Part shown: positions 35,669 through 43,353 of the stretch, in pieces | Layout of the letters: the number at the start of each line of letters is the position of its first letter | Numbering within the stretch: position 1 is the stretch's first letter | Source: Actinomadura chibensis NBRC 106107 | Lineage (GTDB): Bacteria; Actinomycetota; Actinomycetes; Streptosporangiales; Streptosporangiaceae | Reading direction: 5' to 3' | Assembly (NCBI RefSeq): GCF_001552135.1 | Contig: NZ_BCQP01000017.1 | Coordinates: 124,001 to 188,000 of the forward strand | Length of the DNA: 64,000 nucleotides | Made by a program: the position numbers and the translations under genes | The notes under the pieces: generated by a model | Database searches by the model: none | What the model was told of the DNA's origin: nothing | The model's input: the letters and a program-made list of their open reading frames with translations, nothing else

Positions 35669-36135
35669 GGGCCCTGGTCGAGGGGACGTCCGCCGGGCCC
35701 CTGGCACTCCGTCGCGGGTTCCTGGCGACACCCGACGTCATACGGCAAGGACGTCTCATCGTGGAGGCGCAGACCCTCCAATGGGAGCTCCCCCAGGGCA
35801 CGGTGGACGACGCGGTCCTGATCGCGTCGGAATTGCTGACGAACGCCGTCCGCGCCACACCGAATGCACCGATCAGTCTCCGCATGGCCCTCGTGGAGGA
35901 GGGTCTGCGTATCGGGGTCTGGGACACGTCCCCGGAAAGACCGAAGACGTCCGCCCCAGACCTGAGCATGCCGACCCAACGCATTCCGGATAACGCGTCC
36001 GACCCAGGGGGGTGGGGCCTAGGCATCATTGCCTCCCTGTCCAAGTATTACGGCTGCCGCCCAGAACACGACGGAAAATGCGTGTGGGCCGTACTCGACA
36101 TAGACCCGCCCCACGAAAACGGAGTCTCGCCCTAG
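35662..36135 (+). CDS. RsbW-like ATP-binding protein (HATPase_c, anti-sigma type)
   Basis: A 157-residue GHKL ATPase. The N box is ASELLTNAVRAT (about residues 55-66), the G1 box region is LRIGVWDTSP and the later G box is GGWGLGIIASLSKYYG. Actinomycete versions act as anti-sigma factors or serine kinases next to WhiJ-like regulators. It starts at GTG 35662 or 35665, overlapping the stop of the preceding 85-residue gene, hence coupled translation. The partner sigma or anti-anti-sigma factor is not encoded nearby. Confidence 0.88.
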   Translation: MVRALVEGTSAGPLALRRGFLATPDVIRQGRLIVEAQTLQWELPQGTVDDAVLIASELLTNAVRATPNAPISLRMALVEEGLRIGVWDTSPERPKTSAPDLSMPTQRIPDNASDPGGWGLGIIASLSKYYGCRPEHDGKCVWAVLDIDPPHENGVSP

Positions 36136-36265
36136 GGGACGTGGGTGCGGCGCGTCCTCGCGGCGGCGCGGGCCTCGGCCAGCTATGCAAACTGAGAGTC
36201 ATGATCGAAATACAGAGGGTAATGTCAGGCGGTGACGCATCTCCGCTCAGAACTGGAGGACGATC

Positions 36266-36748
36266 ATGCGCGCCACCGTACGCACCGCCGGAAGACTCCT
36301 GACCGCCGCCCTCATCCTGGTGAGCACCCTGGCCATGGGCTGCCCGGACGCCCTGGCCCGCGCCCCGCAGACCTACCGGATCGTGAACGCCGACGAGGGC
36401 GAGTCGGCGAAGAACTTCCCCGGGATCAACCCCGCCGCGCCCACACCGATAGTCGTCGACCGCGAGCACGCGGGCGACCACGAGGTCTGGCGCATCACCG
36501 GGACGGAGAACGCGTACACCATCGTCAACGTGGGTTCGGACAACCGCGCGGTCGTGCGGGACGGTCGGCTGGTCGGCCTCCACGAAGGAACGACGACCTG
36601 GTCCCTGCGGCGGGTCGCCCAGGGCCGGTACATCATCGGGCTGCCCGGCCGGAACCTGGTCTGGACCCAGGACGAGGACAGGGCCGTGCTGGAGCCCGCG
36701 GGCGCCGAGCACGGCCAACTGTGGGACATCATCCCGGTCATCGACTGA
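36266..36748 (+). CDS. Secreted beta-trefoil-like protein, possibly an I66-type protease inhibitor
   Basis: A 160-residue exported protein. The signal peptide is about residues 1-32 (RATVRTAGRLLTAALILVST up to ALARA). The mature part has short repeated strands with the motif YRIVN / YTIVNVGSDNRAVV and W-containing turns (VWRITGT, TWSLRRVAQGRYIIGLPGRN, LWDIIPVID), a pattern expected of a beta-trefoil. The final WDIIP resembles I66-family serine protease inhibitors annotated in actinomycetes. That family call is tentative; carbohydrate binding is the alternative. A terminator-like hairpin follows at 36765. Confidence 0.6.
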   Translation: MRATVRTAGRLLTAALILVSTLAMGCPDALARAPQTYRIVNADEGESAKNFPGINPAAPTPIVVDREHAGDHEVWRITGTENAYTIVNVGSDNRAVVRDGRLVGLHEGTTTWSLRRVAQGRYIIGLPGRNLVWTQDEDRAVLEPAGAEHGQLWDIIPVID

Positions 36749-36764
36749 CCCATCCCCGGGCCGA

Positions 36765-36794
36765 AGGGCGGCACGACCATGGCCGTGCCGCCCT
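36765..36794 (+). terminator. Terminator-like hairpin after the secreted protein gene
   Basis: An 11-bp perfect stem, AGGGCGGCACG pairing with CGTGCCGCCCT across an 8-nt loop, starts 16 bp after the stop at 36748. There is no long T-run, as is usual in actinomycetes. A second smaller hairpin (ACGGAC/GTCCGT followed by TTTT, 36833-36853) lies downstream and may reinforce termination before ahpC. Confidence 0.6.
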
Positions 36795-36947
36795 ATACCG
36801 CGTCACCGTGCGAGCCGCTACACTTGCCCGCCACGGACATCGAAGTCCGTTTTGGGCGTATCAATGTGATTTGCATCTACCCACCGAACCGCGCCCTTCG
36901 GTCATGACTCGGTCTCATCCCTGGTCACAGCGTCGCGCACGCCATTG

Positions 36948-36984
36948 ATAGGCGTTGCCTATCGCTTGGATGAGACATATCGAT
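36948..36984 (+). promoter_or_regulatory. Probable OxyR operator upstream of ahpC
   Basis: ATAG-N7-CTAT occurs at 36948-36962 within the 17-bp palindrome GATAGGCGTTGCCTATC (36947-36963). Exactly 22 bp downstream is a weaker second half, ATGA-N7-CGAT (36970-36984). The E. coli OxyR tetramer consensus is two ATAG-N7-CTAT elements separated by 7 bp, so both spacing and core match. It lies 116 bp before the ahpC start. Nothing else recognisable was found between 36854 and 37099; a convincing -10 box could not be placed. Confidence 0.75.
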
Positions 36985-37099
36985 TTCTCTTTTCAGCCGG
37001 GTCGAGGCACGCTGAGTGACATCAGCCGCTCGGAGCAAACGCGGCTTTCGCGCGCCTCACCTGCGGAGGCGCCCCTCAACTCATGACGAAGGAGCATGC

Positions 37100-37660
37100 G
37101 TGCTTACTGTCGGTGACCAGTTCCCCGAGTACGAGCTCACCGCCTGCGTCTCGCTCGACCCCGAGAACGCGTTCGAGACGATCCACCACAAGTCCTACGA
37201 GGGCAAGTGGCGCGTCGTGTTCTTCTGGCCCAAGGACTTCACGTTCGTCTGTCCGACCGAGATCGCCGAGTTCGGACGGCTGAACGAGGACTTCGCCGAC
37301 CGCGACGCCCAGGTGCTCGGCGCGTCCGTCGACAACGAGTTCGTCCACTTCGCCTGGCGCAAGGACCACCCGGACCTGCGCGAGATCCCGTTCCCGATGA
37401 TGGCCGACGTCAAGCGCGAGCTGTGCGAGTCGCTCGGCATCCTCACCGCGGACGGCGTGGCCCAGCGCGCGACGTTCATCGTCGACCCCAACAACGAGAT
37501 CCAGTTCTCCATGGTGACGGCCGGTTCCGTGGGCCGGAACGTCAAGGAGGTCCTGCGGGTCCTGGACGCGCTGCAGAGCGACGAGCTGTGCCCCTGCAAC
37601 TGGAACAAGGGCGAGGACACGCTCGACGCCACCAAACTGCTCGCCGGTGCCGGAGCCTGA
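37100..37660 (+). CDS. ahpC: Alkyl hydroperoxide reductase AhpC (2-Cys peroxiredoxin)
   Basis: A 186-residue AhpC/Prx1-type peroxiredoxin that reduces hydrogen peroxide, organic peroxides and probably peroxynitrite. The peroxidatic Cys is C51 in FTFVCPTE. Resolving Cys are C164 and C166 in ELCPCNW, the three-Cys layout of actinobacterial AhpC. Reduction comes from AhpD, encoded 105 bp downstream, rather than AhpF. GTG 37100 follows AAGGAG at ideal spacing; a longer reading from 37016 is not family-like. Regulation by OxyR is supported by the upstream operator. Confidence 0.97.
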   Translation: MLTVGDQFPEYELTACVSLDPENAFETIHHKSYEGKWRVVFFWPKDFTFVCPTEIAEFGRLNEDFADRDAQVLGASVDNEFVHFAWRKDHPDLREIPFPMMADVKRELCESLGILTADGVAQRATFIVDPNNEIQFSMVTAGSVGRNVKEVLRVLDALQSDELCPCNWNKGEDTLDATKLLAGAGA

Positions 37661-37765
37661 CGGGCCCCCACCCACCCGAACGGACGGCGGCCGGTTGCGC
37701 GGGCGCGCGACCGGCCGTTCGCACGCAAGCACCCGGATCCGCACGGATCCGCTTGGAAAGGACGC

Positions 37766-38314
37766 ATGAGAATGAGCGTTGACGCGCTGAAGAGCGCCCT
37801 CCCGGGATACGCGAAGGACACCAAGCTCAACCTGGGCTCGGTGACGTCCACCTCGCAGCTCACCGACCAGCAGCTGTGGGGCGCCGTCCTGGCCAGCGCG
37901 CTCGCCACCCGAAGCACGGTCGTCATCAGGGAACTGGCCGAGGAGGCGGGCGACCACCTGTCCGCCGAGGCGTTCGAGGCCGCGAAGGGCGCCGCGTCCA
38001 TCATGGCCATGAACAACGTCTACTACCGCGCCACCCACCTGATCGGTGACGAGACGTACGCGACCCTTCCTGCGAAGCTGCGCATGTCCATCATCGGGCG
38101 GCCCGGCGTGGACAAGACCGACTTCGAGCTGTGGTGCCTCGCCGTGTCCGCCGTGAACGGGTGCGGACGCTGCCTGGAGTCGCACGAGAAGGTCGTCCGG
38201 GAGGCGGGCCTGTCCCGTGAGCACGTGCAGGAGGCGCTGCGCATAGCCGCCGTGGTGAACGCCGCCGCCGCGACGCTCGACGCGGAGGCCGCGCTGGCCC
38301 CGGCCACCGTCTGA
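37766..38314 (+). CDS. ahpD: Alkyl hydroperoxide reductase AhpD
   Basis: A 182-residue AhpD that reduces AhpC using electrons from lipoamide and dihydrolipoamide dehydrogenase. The catalytic CxxC-x3-H is C133, C136 and H140 ([14 protein letters not shown]), with the proton-relay residues upstream. Length fits the family. ATG 37766 follows GGAAAGGACGC; ATG 37772 is equally possible. It is the second gene of ahpC-ahpD, closed by a strong intrinsic terminator. Confidence 0.97.
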   Translation: MRMSVDALKSALPGYAKDTKLNLGSVTSTSQLTDQQLWGAVLASALATRSTVVIRELAEEAGDHLSAEAFEAAKGAASIMAMNNVYYRATHLIGDETYATLPAKLRMSIIGRPGVDKTDFELWCLAVSAVNGCGRCLESHEKVVREAGLSREHVQEALRIAAVVNAAAATLDAEAALAPATV

Positions 38315-38328
38315 CGACGGAAGGCTAA

Positions 38329-38355
38329 GGCCCGGACGATGTCCGGGCCTTTTTC
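38329..38355. terminator. Intrinsic terminator of ahpCD, probably bidirectional with guaA
   Basis: A perfect 9-bp stem, GGCCCGGAC with GTCCGGGCC across a GAT loop, is followed by TTTTT. It lies 15 bp after the ahpD stop and 7 bp from the convergent guaA stop, so it can serve both operons. Confidence 0.93.
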
Positions 38356-38361
38356 ATGCCG

Positions 38362-39930
38362 TCATTCCCACTCGATGGTGCCCGGGGGCTTGGACGTGAT
38401 GTCCACCGTGACCCGGTTGATCTCCCTCACCTCGTTGGTGATGCGGGTGGAGATGCGCTGGAGCAGGTCGTAGGGGAGCTTCGCCCAGTCGGCGGTCATC
38501 GCGTCCTCGCTGGTCACCGGACGCAGCACGATGGGGTGGCCGTAGGTGCGGCTGTCGCCCTGGACCCCTACGGAACGGACGTCCGCAAGCAGGACCACCG
38601 GGAACTGCCAGATGTCACGGTCGAGACCGGCGTTGCTCAGCTCGGTCCTGGCGATGAAGTCGGCGTCGCGCAGGATGTCGAGGCGCTCCCTGGTGACGGC
38701 GCCGACGATGCGGATCCCGAGGCCCGGCCCAGGGAAAGGCTGCCGCCAGACGATTTCGGACGGCAAACCGAGCTGCTCACCGAGCGCGCGGACCTCGTCC
38801 TTGAAGAGCGTGCGCAGCGGCTCCACCAACTGGAACTGGAGGTCGTCCGGAAGACCTCCGACGTTGTGGTGCGACTTGATGTTGGCCGCGCCCGTACCGC
38901 CGCCCGACTCGACGACGTCGGGGTAGAGGGTGCCCTGGACGAGGAACTCCACCGGCTCCGCCGCGTCCTCGCCGACGACCTGGCGGGCCGCCTCCTCGAA
39001 GACCCGGATGAACTCGCGGCCGATGATCTTGCGCTTCTGCTCGGGGTCGGCGACGCCGTCGAGGGCGGCGAGGAAGCGCTCCTGCGCGTCCACGACGTGC
39101 AGGTTCACCCCGGTCGCGGCAACGAAGTCCTTTTCGACCTGCTCGGGCTCGCCCTTGCGCAGCAGCCCGTGGTCGACGAACACGCAGGTCAGCTGGTCGC
39201 CGATGGCCCGCTGGACGAGCGCGGCGGCGACCGCCGAGTCGACCCCGCCGGACAGCGCGCAGATCGCCCGCTTCTGCCCGACCTGCCGCCGGACGGCCTC
39301 GATCGACTCGTCCGCGATGTTGACCATCGTCCAGTTGGGACGGCAGCCCGCCCCTTCGTACAGGAACCGGCGCAGCAACTCCATGCCGTGCTCGGTGTGC
39401 ATCACCTCGGGGTGGAACTGGACACCGAAGAACCCACGTTCGATGTCTTCCATGCCCGCGACCGGGGTGACGTCCGTACTGGCGGTGACCGTGAAGCCGG
39501 ACGGCGCCTGGCTCACGAAGTCGCGGTGGGACATCCACACCGCCTGCTCATGCGGCAACCCCGCGAACAGCATGCCGGGGGACGTCACGGCTACGGTCGC
39601 CCCACCGAACTCGGCGACATTCGAGTTCTCGACCGTCCCGCCCAGGGCCTGCGCCATCACCTGGTGCCCGTAGCAGATGCCGAACGTGGGGACGCCCAGG
39701 TCGAACAGCCCGTCCGGTGCGACGGGGGCGCCCTCTTCATATACCGACGACGGCCCGCCGGACAGGATGATGGCCTTCGGCCGCTTGGCGAGCATCTCCG
39801 CCGCCGTCATCGTGGACGGCACGATCTCGCTGTACACATGGCACTCGCGGACGCGCCGGGCGATGAGCTGCGCGTACTGCGCGCCGAAGTCGACGACGAG
39901 AACGGTGTCGAAGGACTGGTCTGCGGCCAC
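38362..39930 (-). CDS. guaA: GMP synthase (glutamine-hydrolysing)
   Basis: A 522-residue enzyme converting XMP to GMP with glutamine and ATP. The class I glutaminase domain has Cys86 in GICYGHQ and the His-Glu pair in FHPEV. The ATP pyrophosphatase domain has SGGVDSAV, then the dimerisation C-terminus ending KPPGTIEWE. The start is GTG 39930 ([20 protein letters not shown]); the open frame continues upstream without family-like residues. The stop is 7 bp from the ahpCD terminator. In M. tuberculosis guaA lies in the same broad region as choD, guaB2 and guaB3. Confidence 0.97.
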   Translation of the reverse strand: MAADQSFDTVLVVDFGAQYAQLIARRVRECHVYSEIVPSTMTAAEMLAKRPKAIILSGGPSSVYEEGAPVAPDGLFDLGVPTFGICYGHQVMAQALGGTVENSNVAEFGGATVAVTSPGMLFAGLPHEQAVWMSHRDFVSQAPSGFTVTASTDVTPVAGMEDIERGFFGVQFHPEVMHTEHGMELLRRFLYEGAGCRPNWTMVNIADESIEAVRRQVGQKRAICALSGGVDSAVAAALVQRAIGDQLTCVFVDHGLLRKGEPEQVEKDFVAATGVNLHVVDAQERFLAALDGVADPEQKRKIIGREFIRVFEEAARQVVGEDAAEPVEFLVQGTLYPDVVESGGGTGAANIKSHHNVGGLPDDLQFQLVEPLRTLFKDEVRALGEQLGLPSEIVWRQPFPGPGLGIRIVGAVTRERLDILRDADFIARTELSNAGLDRDIWQFPVVLLADVRSVGVQGDSRTYGHPIVLRPVTSEDAMTADWAKLPYDLLQRISTRITNEVREINRVTVDITSKPPGTIEWE

Positions 39931-40193
39931 CAAGAACGCCTTTCGCACGGGCCGGAACGATTCCCCCAGTCTACGGGCCCCCGGCCTGCGCCGACCCCGC
40001 CCGTCCCGGTCGGGGCGGGCGGGGCGGACCATGAGCACGTCTCGGACGAGACCATCACATGGTGCGATCGTCCTATAACGGTCGGCATCCATTTACCTTG
40101 ATCACACTCGCGGCAGGACTTCGCTCTGATACCTGTTGATGACGCGCTGTGTTCATTTCGTTCCCGTCCGCAAGCGTCCTCCCTAGGAGTGCC

Positions 40194-41153
40194 GTGAAGC
40201 TGCTCGCCGCAACCGTCCTGCTCGCCGCCGCCGTACCGGCGCTGCCGTCCACCACCGCCTCGCCCCCGGGGCCGGTGGCGGCGCGCAGGGGCGACTGCGT
40301 CAAGGCCGACGCGTCCCCCGCCAACGCGCGGCTGCGGCCCGGCGCGCACGGCAGGGACCGCAACGACCTCTCCCTGGAGCAGGCCGCCGACGTGGAGCAG
40401 AACCTCAACCGGATCCTGGACGGCCTCGGCCTCGCCCCCACCGAGAACCCGCGCGGGCAGTCGACCGGCCGGGACCTGCGCGGCGCCGCGGCGATCAGCA
40501 TTCCCGTCTACTTCCATGTGCTGCACGACGGTTCGGCGGGCAACGTGTCCGCCGCGACGATATCGAGCCAGATCGACACGATGAACGCGTCCTACGGCGG
40601 ACGGAACGGAGGGGCGAACACCCGCGTCTCGTTCACCCTGCGAGCCGTGACCCGTACCGACAACGCGGACTGGTTCAACGACCCCGAACGCTACGAGAGG
40701 ACGTACAAGCCCAGACTGCGGCAGGGCGGCAAGAACACACTGAACCTCTACAGCGCGCGTATCGGGGGCGACCTCCTCGGCTGGTCGACCTTCCCCTGGA
40801 AGTACCAGTCCGAGCCCAAGATGGACGGCGTCACCATCCACTACGGCAGCATGCCGGGCGGATCCATCGAGAACTTCAACAAGGGGTTCAGCGCCACGCA
40901 CGAGGTCGGCCACTGGCTCGGGCTCTACCACACGTTCCAGGACGGCTGCGGAGGCCAGGGCGACCGCGTCGCCGACACCCCCGCCGAGCGCGACCCCACC
41001 AACGGCTGCCCCGCCGGTAAGGACACGTGCCCGTCCAGTGGTGAGGACCCCATCCACAACTACATGGACTACAGCTACGACACGTGCATGACGTCCTTCA
41101 CCGCCGGGCAGGGCGGCCGTATCCACAACGTGTGGACGGCCTACCGCGCCTAG
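40194..41153 (+). CDS. Secreted M43-family (pappalysin-like) zinc metalloprotease, copy 1
   Basis: A 319-residue exported metalloprotease. The signal peptide is KLLAATVLLAAAVPALPSTT. A propeptide of about 90 residues precedes the catalytic domain (IPVYFHVLHDGSAGNVSAAT onward). The metzincin site HEVGHWLGLYH starts at residue 236 and the Met-turn is in NYMDYSYDTCM; Cys pairs CGGQGDRVADTP and CPAGKDTCP flank it. GTG 40194 follows TAGGAG. It shares extensive identity with the copy at 42047. Its stop overlaps the convergent alkD-like gene by 4 bp. Confidence 0.93.
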   Translation: MKLLAATVLLAAAVPALPSTTASPPGPVAARRGDCVKADASPANARLRPGAHGRDRNDLSLEQAADVEQNLNRILDGLGLAPTENPRGQSTGRDLRGAAAISIPVYFHVLHDGSAGNVSAATISSQIDTMNASYGGRNGGANTRVSFTLRAVTRTDNADWFNDPERYERTYKPRLRQGGKNTLNLYSARIGGDLLGWSTFPWKYQSEPKMDGVTIHYGSMPGGSIENFNKGFSATHEVGHWLGLYHTFQDGCGGQGDRVADTPAERDPTNGCPAGKDTCPSSGEDPIHNYMDYSYDTCMTSFTAGQGGRIHNVWTAYRA

Positions 41154-41881
41154 CGCTTCTTCCGGTCGGTGATGCGTTTCGCGTCTTCGGGAGGCAGTCT
41201 TCGGACTGCCTCCCTTAGCGTGACGCCCGACATGACGTCCACGCGTGGCTCGACCCAGGCCGCCACCCACTCCGGGTCCTTCTTCGACAGCTCCCGCAAC
41301 ACCCACCCGAGGGCCTTGCGGATGAAGAACTCCTTTTCGCCGATGAGCGCGTCCCCGAACCGGTCGATCCTGTCCAGATCCGGGGTTCCCGCGCGGACGC
41401 CCGCGAGCAGGGCCAGCATCGCCGTCCGGCGTATCCACATGTAGGGGTCGCTGACCCAGGCGTCCAGGACCGTCCCCAGGTCGGGATACCGGACGACCAG
41501 GCCGCCGACGATTTTCTCGGCCAGATAGTCCACGTACACCCAGCCCGACGAGTCACGGATAAGGCGTTCGCCCAGGGCCAGGTCGGGCGGCTCCAGGAGG
41601 GCCGCCCGCTTGACGAGAACCACGATCGCGGCCATGCGCGCCTCATGCACGGGACGGCCCTGGTCGGTCACGTCCCAGAGCCTCTCCGCCAGCGCGACGA
41701 GTTCGTCCCGCGTCGGCCTGGCCTTCACCGCCGACAGCGCGACCTTCCGCAGGGCCGGGACGGGGACGCCGATATGGGTGAAGTCACTCTTCAGATAGCG
41801 CTTCTCGCTCTCTGCCCGCACCGGGTCGGCCTGTGCCCGAAATTCGGCCAGGAGTCGTTCCACTTCCCCGTCGACGTCCAT
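41150..41881 (-). CDS. AlkD-like HEAT-repeat DNA glycosylase
   Basis: A 243-residue helical-repeat protein of the DNA alkylation repair family, which excises N3- and N7-alkylpurines. Repeats with RYLKSDFTHIGVPVPALRKV, SGWVYVDYLAEKIVGGLVVR, VSDPYMWIRRTAMLALLAGV and KEFFIRKALGWVLRELSKKD match the AlkD pattern, including Trp/Asp residues lining the base pocket. ATG 41881 is chosen; GTG 41890 is also possible. It sits between two M43 protease genes, convergent with the first and divergent from the second (about 165 bp). Confidence 0.9.
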   Translation of the reverse strand: MDVDGEVERLLAEFRAQADPVRAESEKRYLKSDFTHIGVPVPALRKVALSAVKARPTRDELVALAERLWDVTDQGRPVHEARMAAIVVLVKRAALLEPPDLALGERLIRDSSGWVYVDYLAEKIVGGLVVRYPDLGTVLDAWVSDPYMWIRRTAMLALLAGVRAGTPDLDRIDRFGDALIGEKEFFIRKALGWVLRELSKKDPEWVAAWVEPRVDVMSGVTLREAVRRLPPEDAKRITDRKKR

Positions 41882-42046
41882 GCGGGTCACGCTACGCGGC
41901 GACGCTAGGTTGCCGCATTCAGCGTTGAGCGACCCGATTCGTTCAGGTTTGCCAAAGACGCCTCGGTTGTTCGCATCCAGGCTGGTTCCAGCGATGACTC
42001 CGCTCCCCTGCGCGCGCTCCCGCTCGCGTCACCCCCAAGGAGTTTC

Positions 42047-42946
42047 ATGAAACGCGCCGGAATCGCGGCCGTTCTCGGTCTGGCCGCAGCCGTCACGACG
42101 TACGCCCCCACCGCCCCCGCCACCCTCGCGGCGCCTTCGGCACCGTCCAACCTGTGCGCCGACCAGTCGTCGGCGGCCCGCGTCCGCGCCGGGACCCACG
42201 CCGTCGAACCCAACCAGCCTGGGACGGCCCAGGTCGCGGCGATGGAGAAGGACTTCCAGAACCGCCTCAGCAAGCTGCGGAACAAGAAGACCTCGGCCAT
42301 CACCGTCCGCGTGCACTTCCAGGTCGTCTACGGCAGTGCGGGGAACGTGCCCGACGCGACCCTGAACAAGCAGATCGACGTCATGAACCAGGCCTACGCG
42401 GGCAGCGGTGTGACGTTCACCCTGGCCGAGATCAAGCGGACGCAGAACGCCGCCTGGTTCTCCGACCCGCAGGCCAACGAAGCCGCCATGAAGAACGCCC
42501 TGCATGTCGGCAACGCCCAGGACCTCAACTTCTACACCGCCGACCTGGGCAACAGCCTCCTCGGCTGGGCCACGTTCCCGAGCAGCTACCGCTCGCAGCC
42601 CAAGATGGACGGCGTGGTCATCCACTACCAGAGCGTGCCGGGCGGCTCCCTCAGCAACTACAACGAAGGCGACACCGGCACCCACGAAGTGGGTCACTGG
42701 ATGGGGCTGTACCACACGTTCCAGGGCGGCTGCACGGGCGCTGGAGACGAGGTCTCCGACACGCCCGCCGAGCAGAGCCCGGCCTCCGGCTGCCCCACCG
42801 GCCGCGACACCTGCACCTCGCCCGGGGTGGACCCGATCCACAACTACATGGACTACAGCTACGACTCGTGCATGACCGAGTTCACGGCGGGCCAGACGGC
42901 GCGCATGCAGAGCCAGTGGTCCGCGTACCGCGCGTCAGGAAGCTGA
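42047..42946 (+). CDS. Secreted M43-family zinc metalloprotease, copy 2
   Basis: A 299-residue exported metalloprotease. The signal peptide is KRAGIAAVLGLAAAVTTYAP. The zinc site HEVGHWMGLYH begins at residue 213 and the Met-turn is HNYMDYSYDSCM. Relative to the first copy the propeptide is shorter and the GN/SAGNVPDATLNKQI segment is conserved. ATG 42047 follows CAAGGAG. It ends just before a strong terminator hairpin. Both copies probably degrade proteins outside the cell. Confidence 0.94.
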   Translation: MKRAGIAAVLGLAAAVTTYAPTAPATLAAPSAPSNLCADQSSAARVRAGTHAVEPNQPGTAQVAAMEKDFQNRLSKLRNKKTSAITVRVHFQVVYGSAGNVPDATLNKQIDVMNQAYAGSGVTFTLAEIKRTQNAAWFSDPQANEAAMKNALHVGNAQDLNFYTADLGNSLLGWATFPSSYRSQPKMDGVVIHYQSVPGGSLSNYNEGDTGTHEVGHWMGLYHTFQGGCTGAGDEVSDTPAEQSPASGCPTGRDTCTSPGVDPIHNYMDYSYDSCMTEFTAGQTARMQSQWSAYRASGS

Positions 42947-42996
42947 CCCGCGTCCCGGCCGGGCGTCCCTGACCGTCCGACCGATCAACCCCCGGT

Positions 42997-43039
42997 AGAA
43001 CGGGCCGGGTGGGCCCAACGAGCCCACCCGGCCCGTTCT
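42997..43039 (+). terminator. 18-bp stem terminator after the second M43 gene
   Basis: AGAACGGGCCGGGTGGGC (42997-43014) pairs perfectly with GCCCACCCGGCCCGTTCT (43022-43039) across a 7-nt loop, starting 50 bp after the stop. No T-run follows, which is normal in high-GC actinomycetes. The 315 bp between here and the GMC gene stop contain only a doubtful 40-codon reading on the reverse strand. Confidence 0.88.
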
Positions 43040-43353
43040 GCGCTAGCTGTGCGTACGTCCCGTACGGGCCCGGCCTGGGGCGTCCCCTGGTCGGCGTACG
43101 CCTGTCGCCAGGGGCGCGGCTTAACGCGGGACGTAGACGCTGCCGCCGAACTCGACGACCTTGGAGGTGGCAGCCCTTGGGCGGTCAGCCTTGGTCCTGG
43201 CGCTGCGCTTCCGCAGGGGCCGTTGGCCCGTTGTCCACAGAATCTCGTTCTAGTGCCGTGCCGTCGCCGCCCCGCCGAGAATTCAGGAGTTGGGTTCGGC
43301 TCGGGGAGGCGGCGGCGATGGCGGAGTCAGCGGGGACGGCGGGGACGGCGGCG

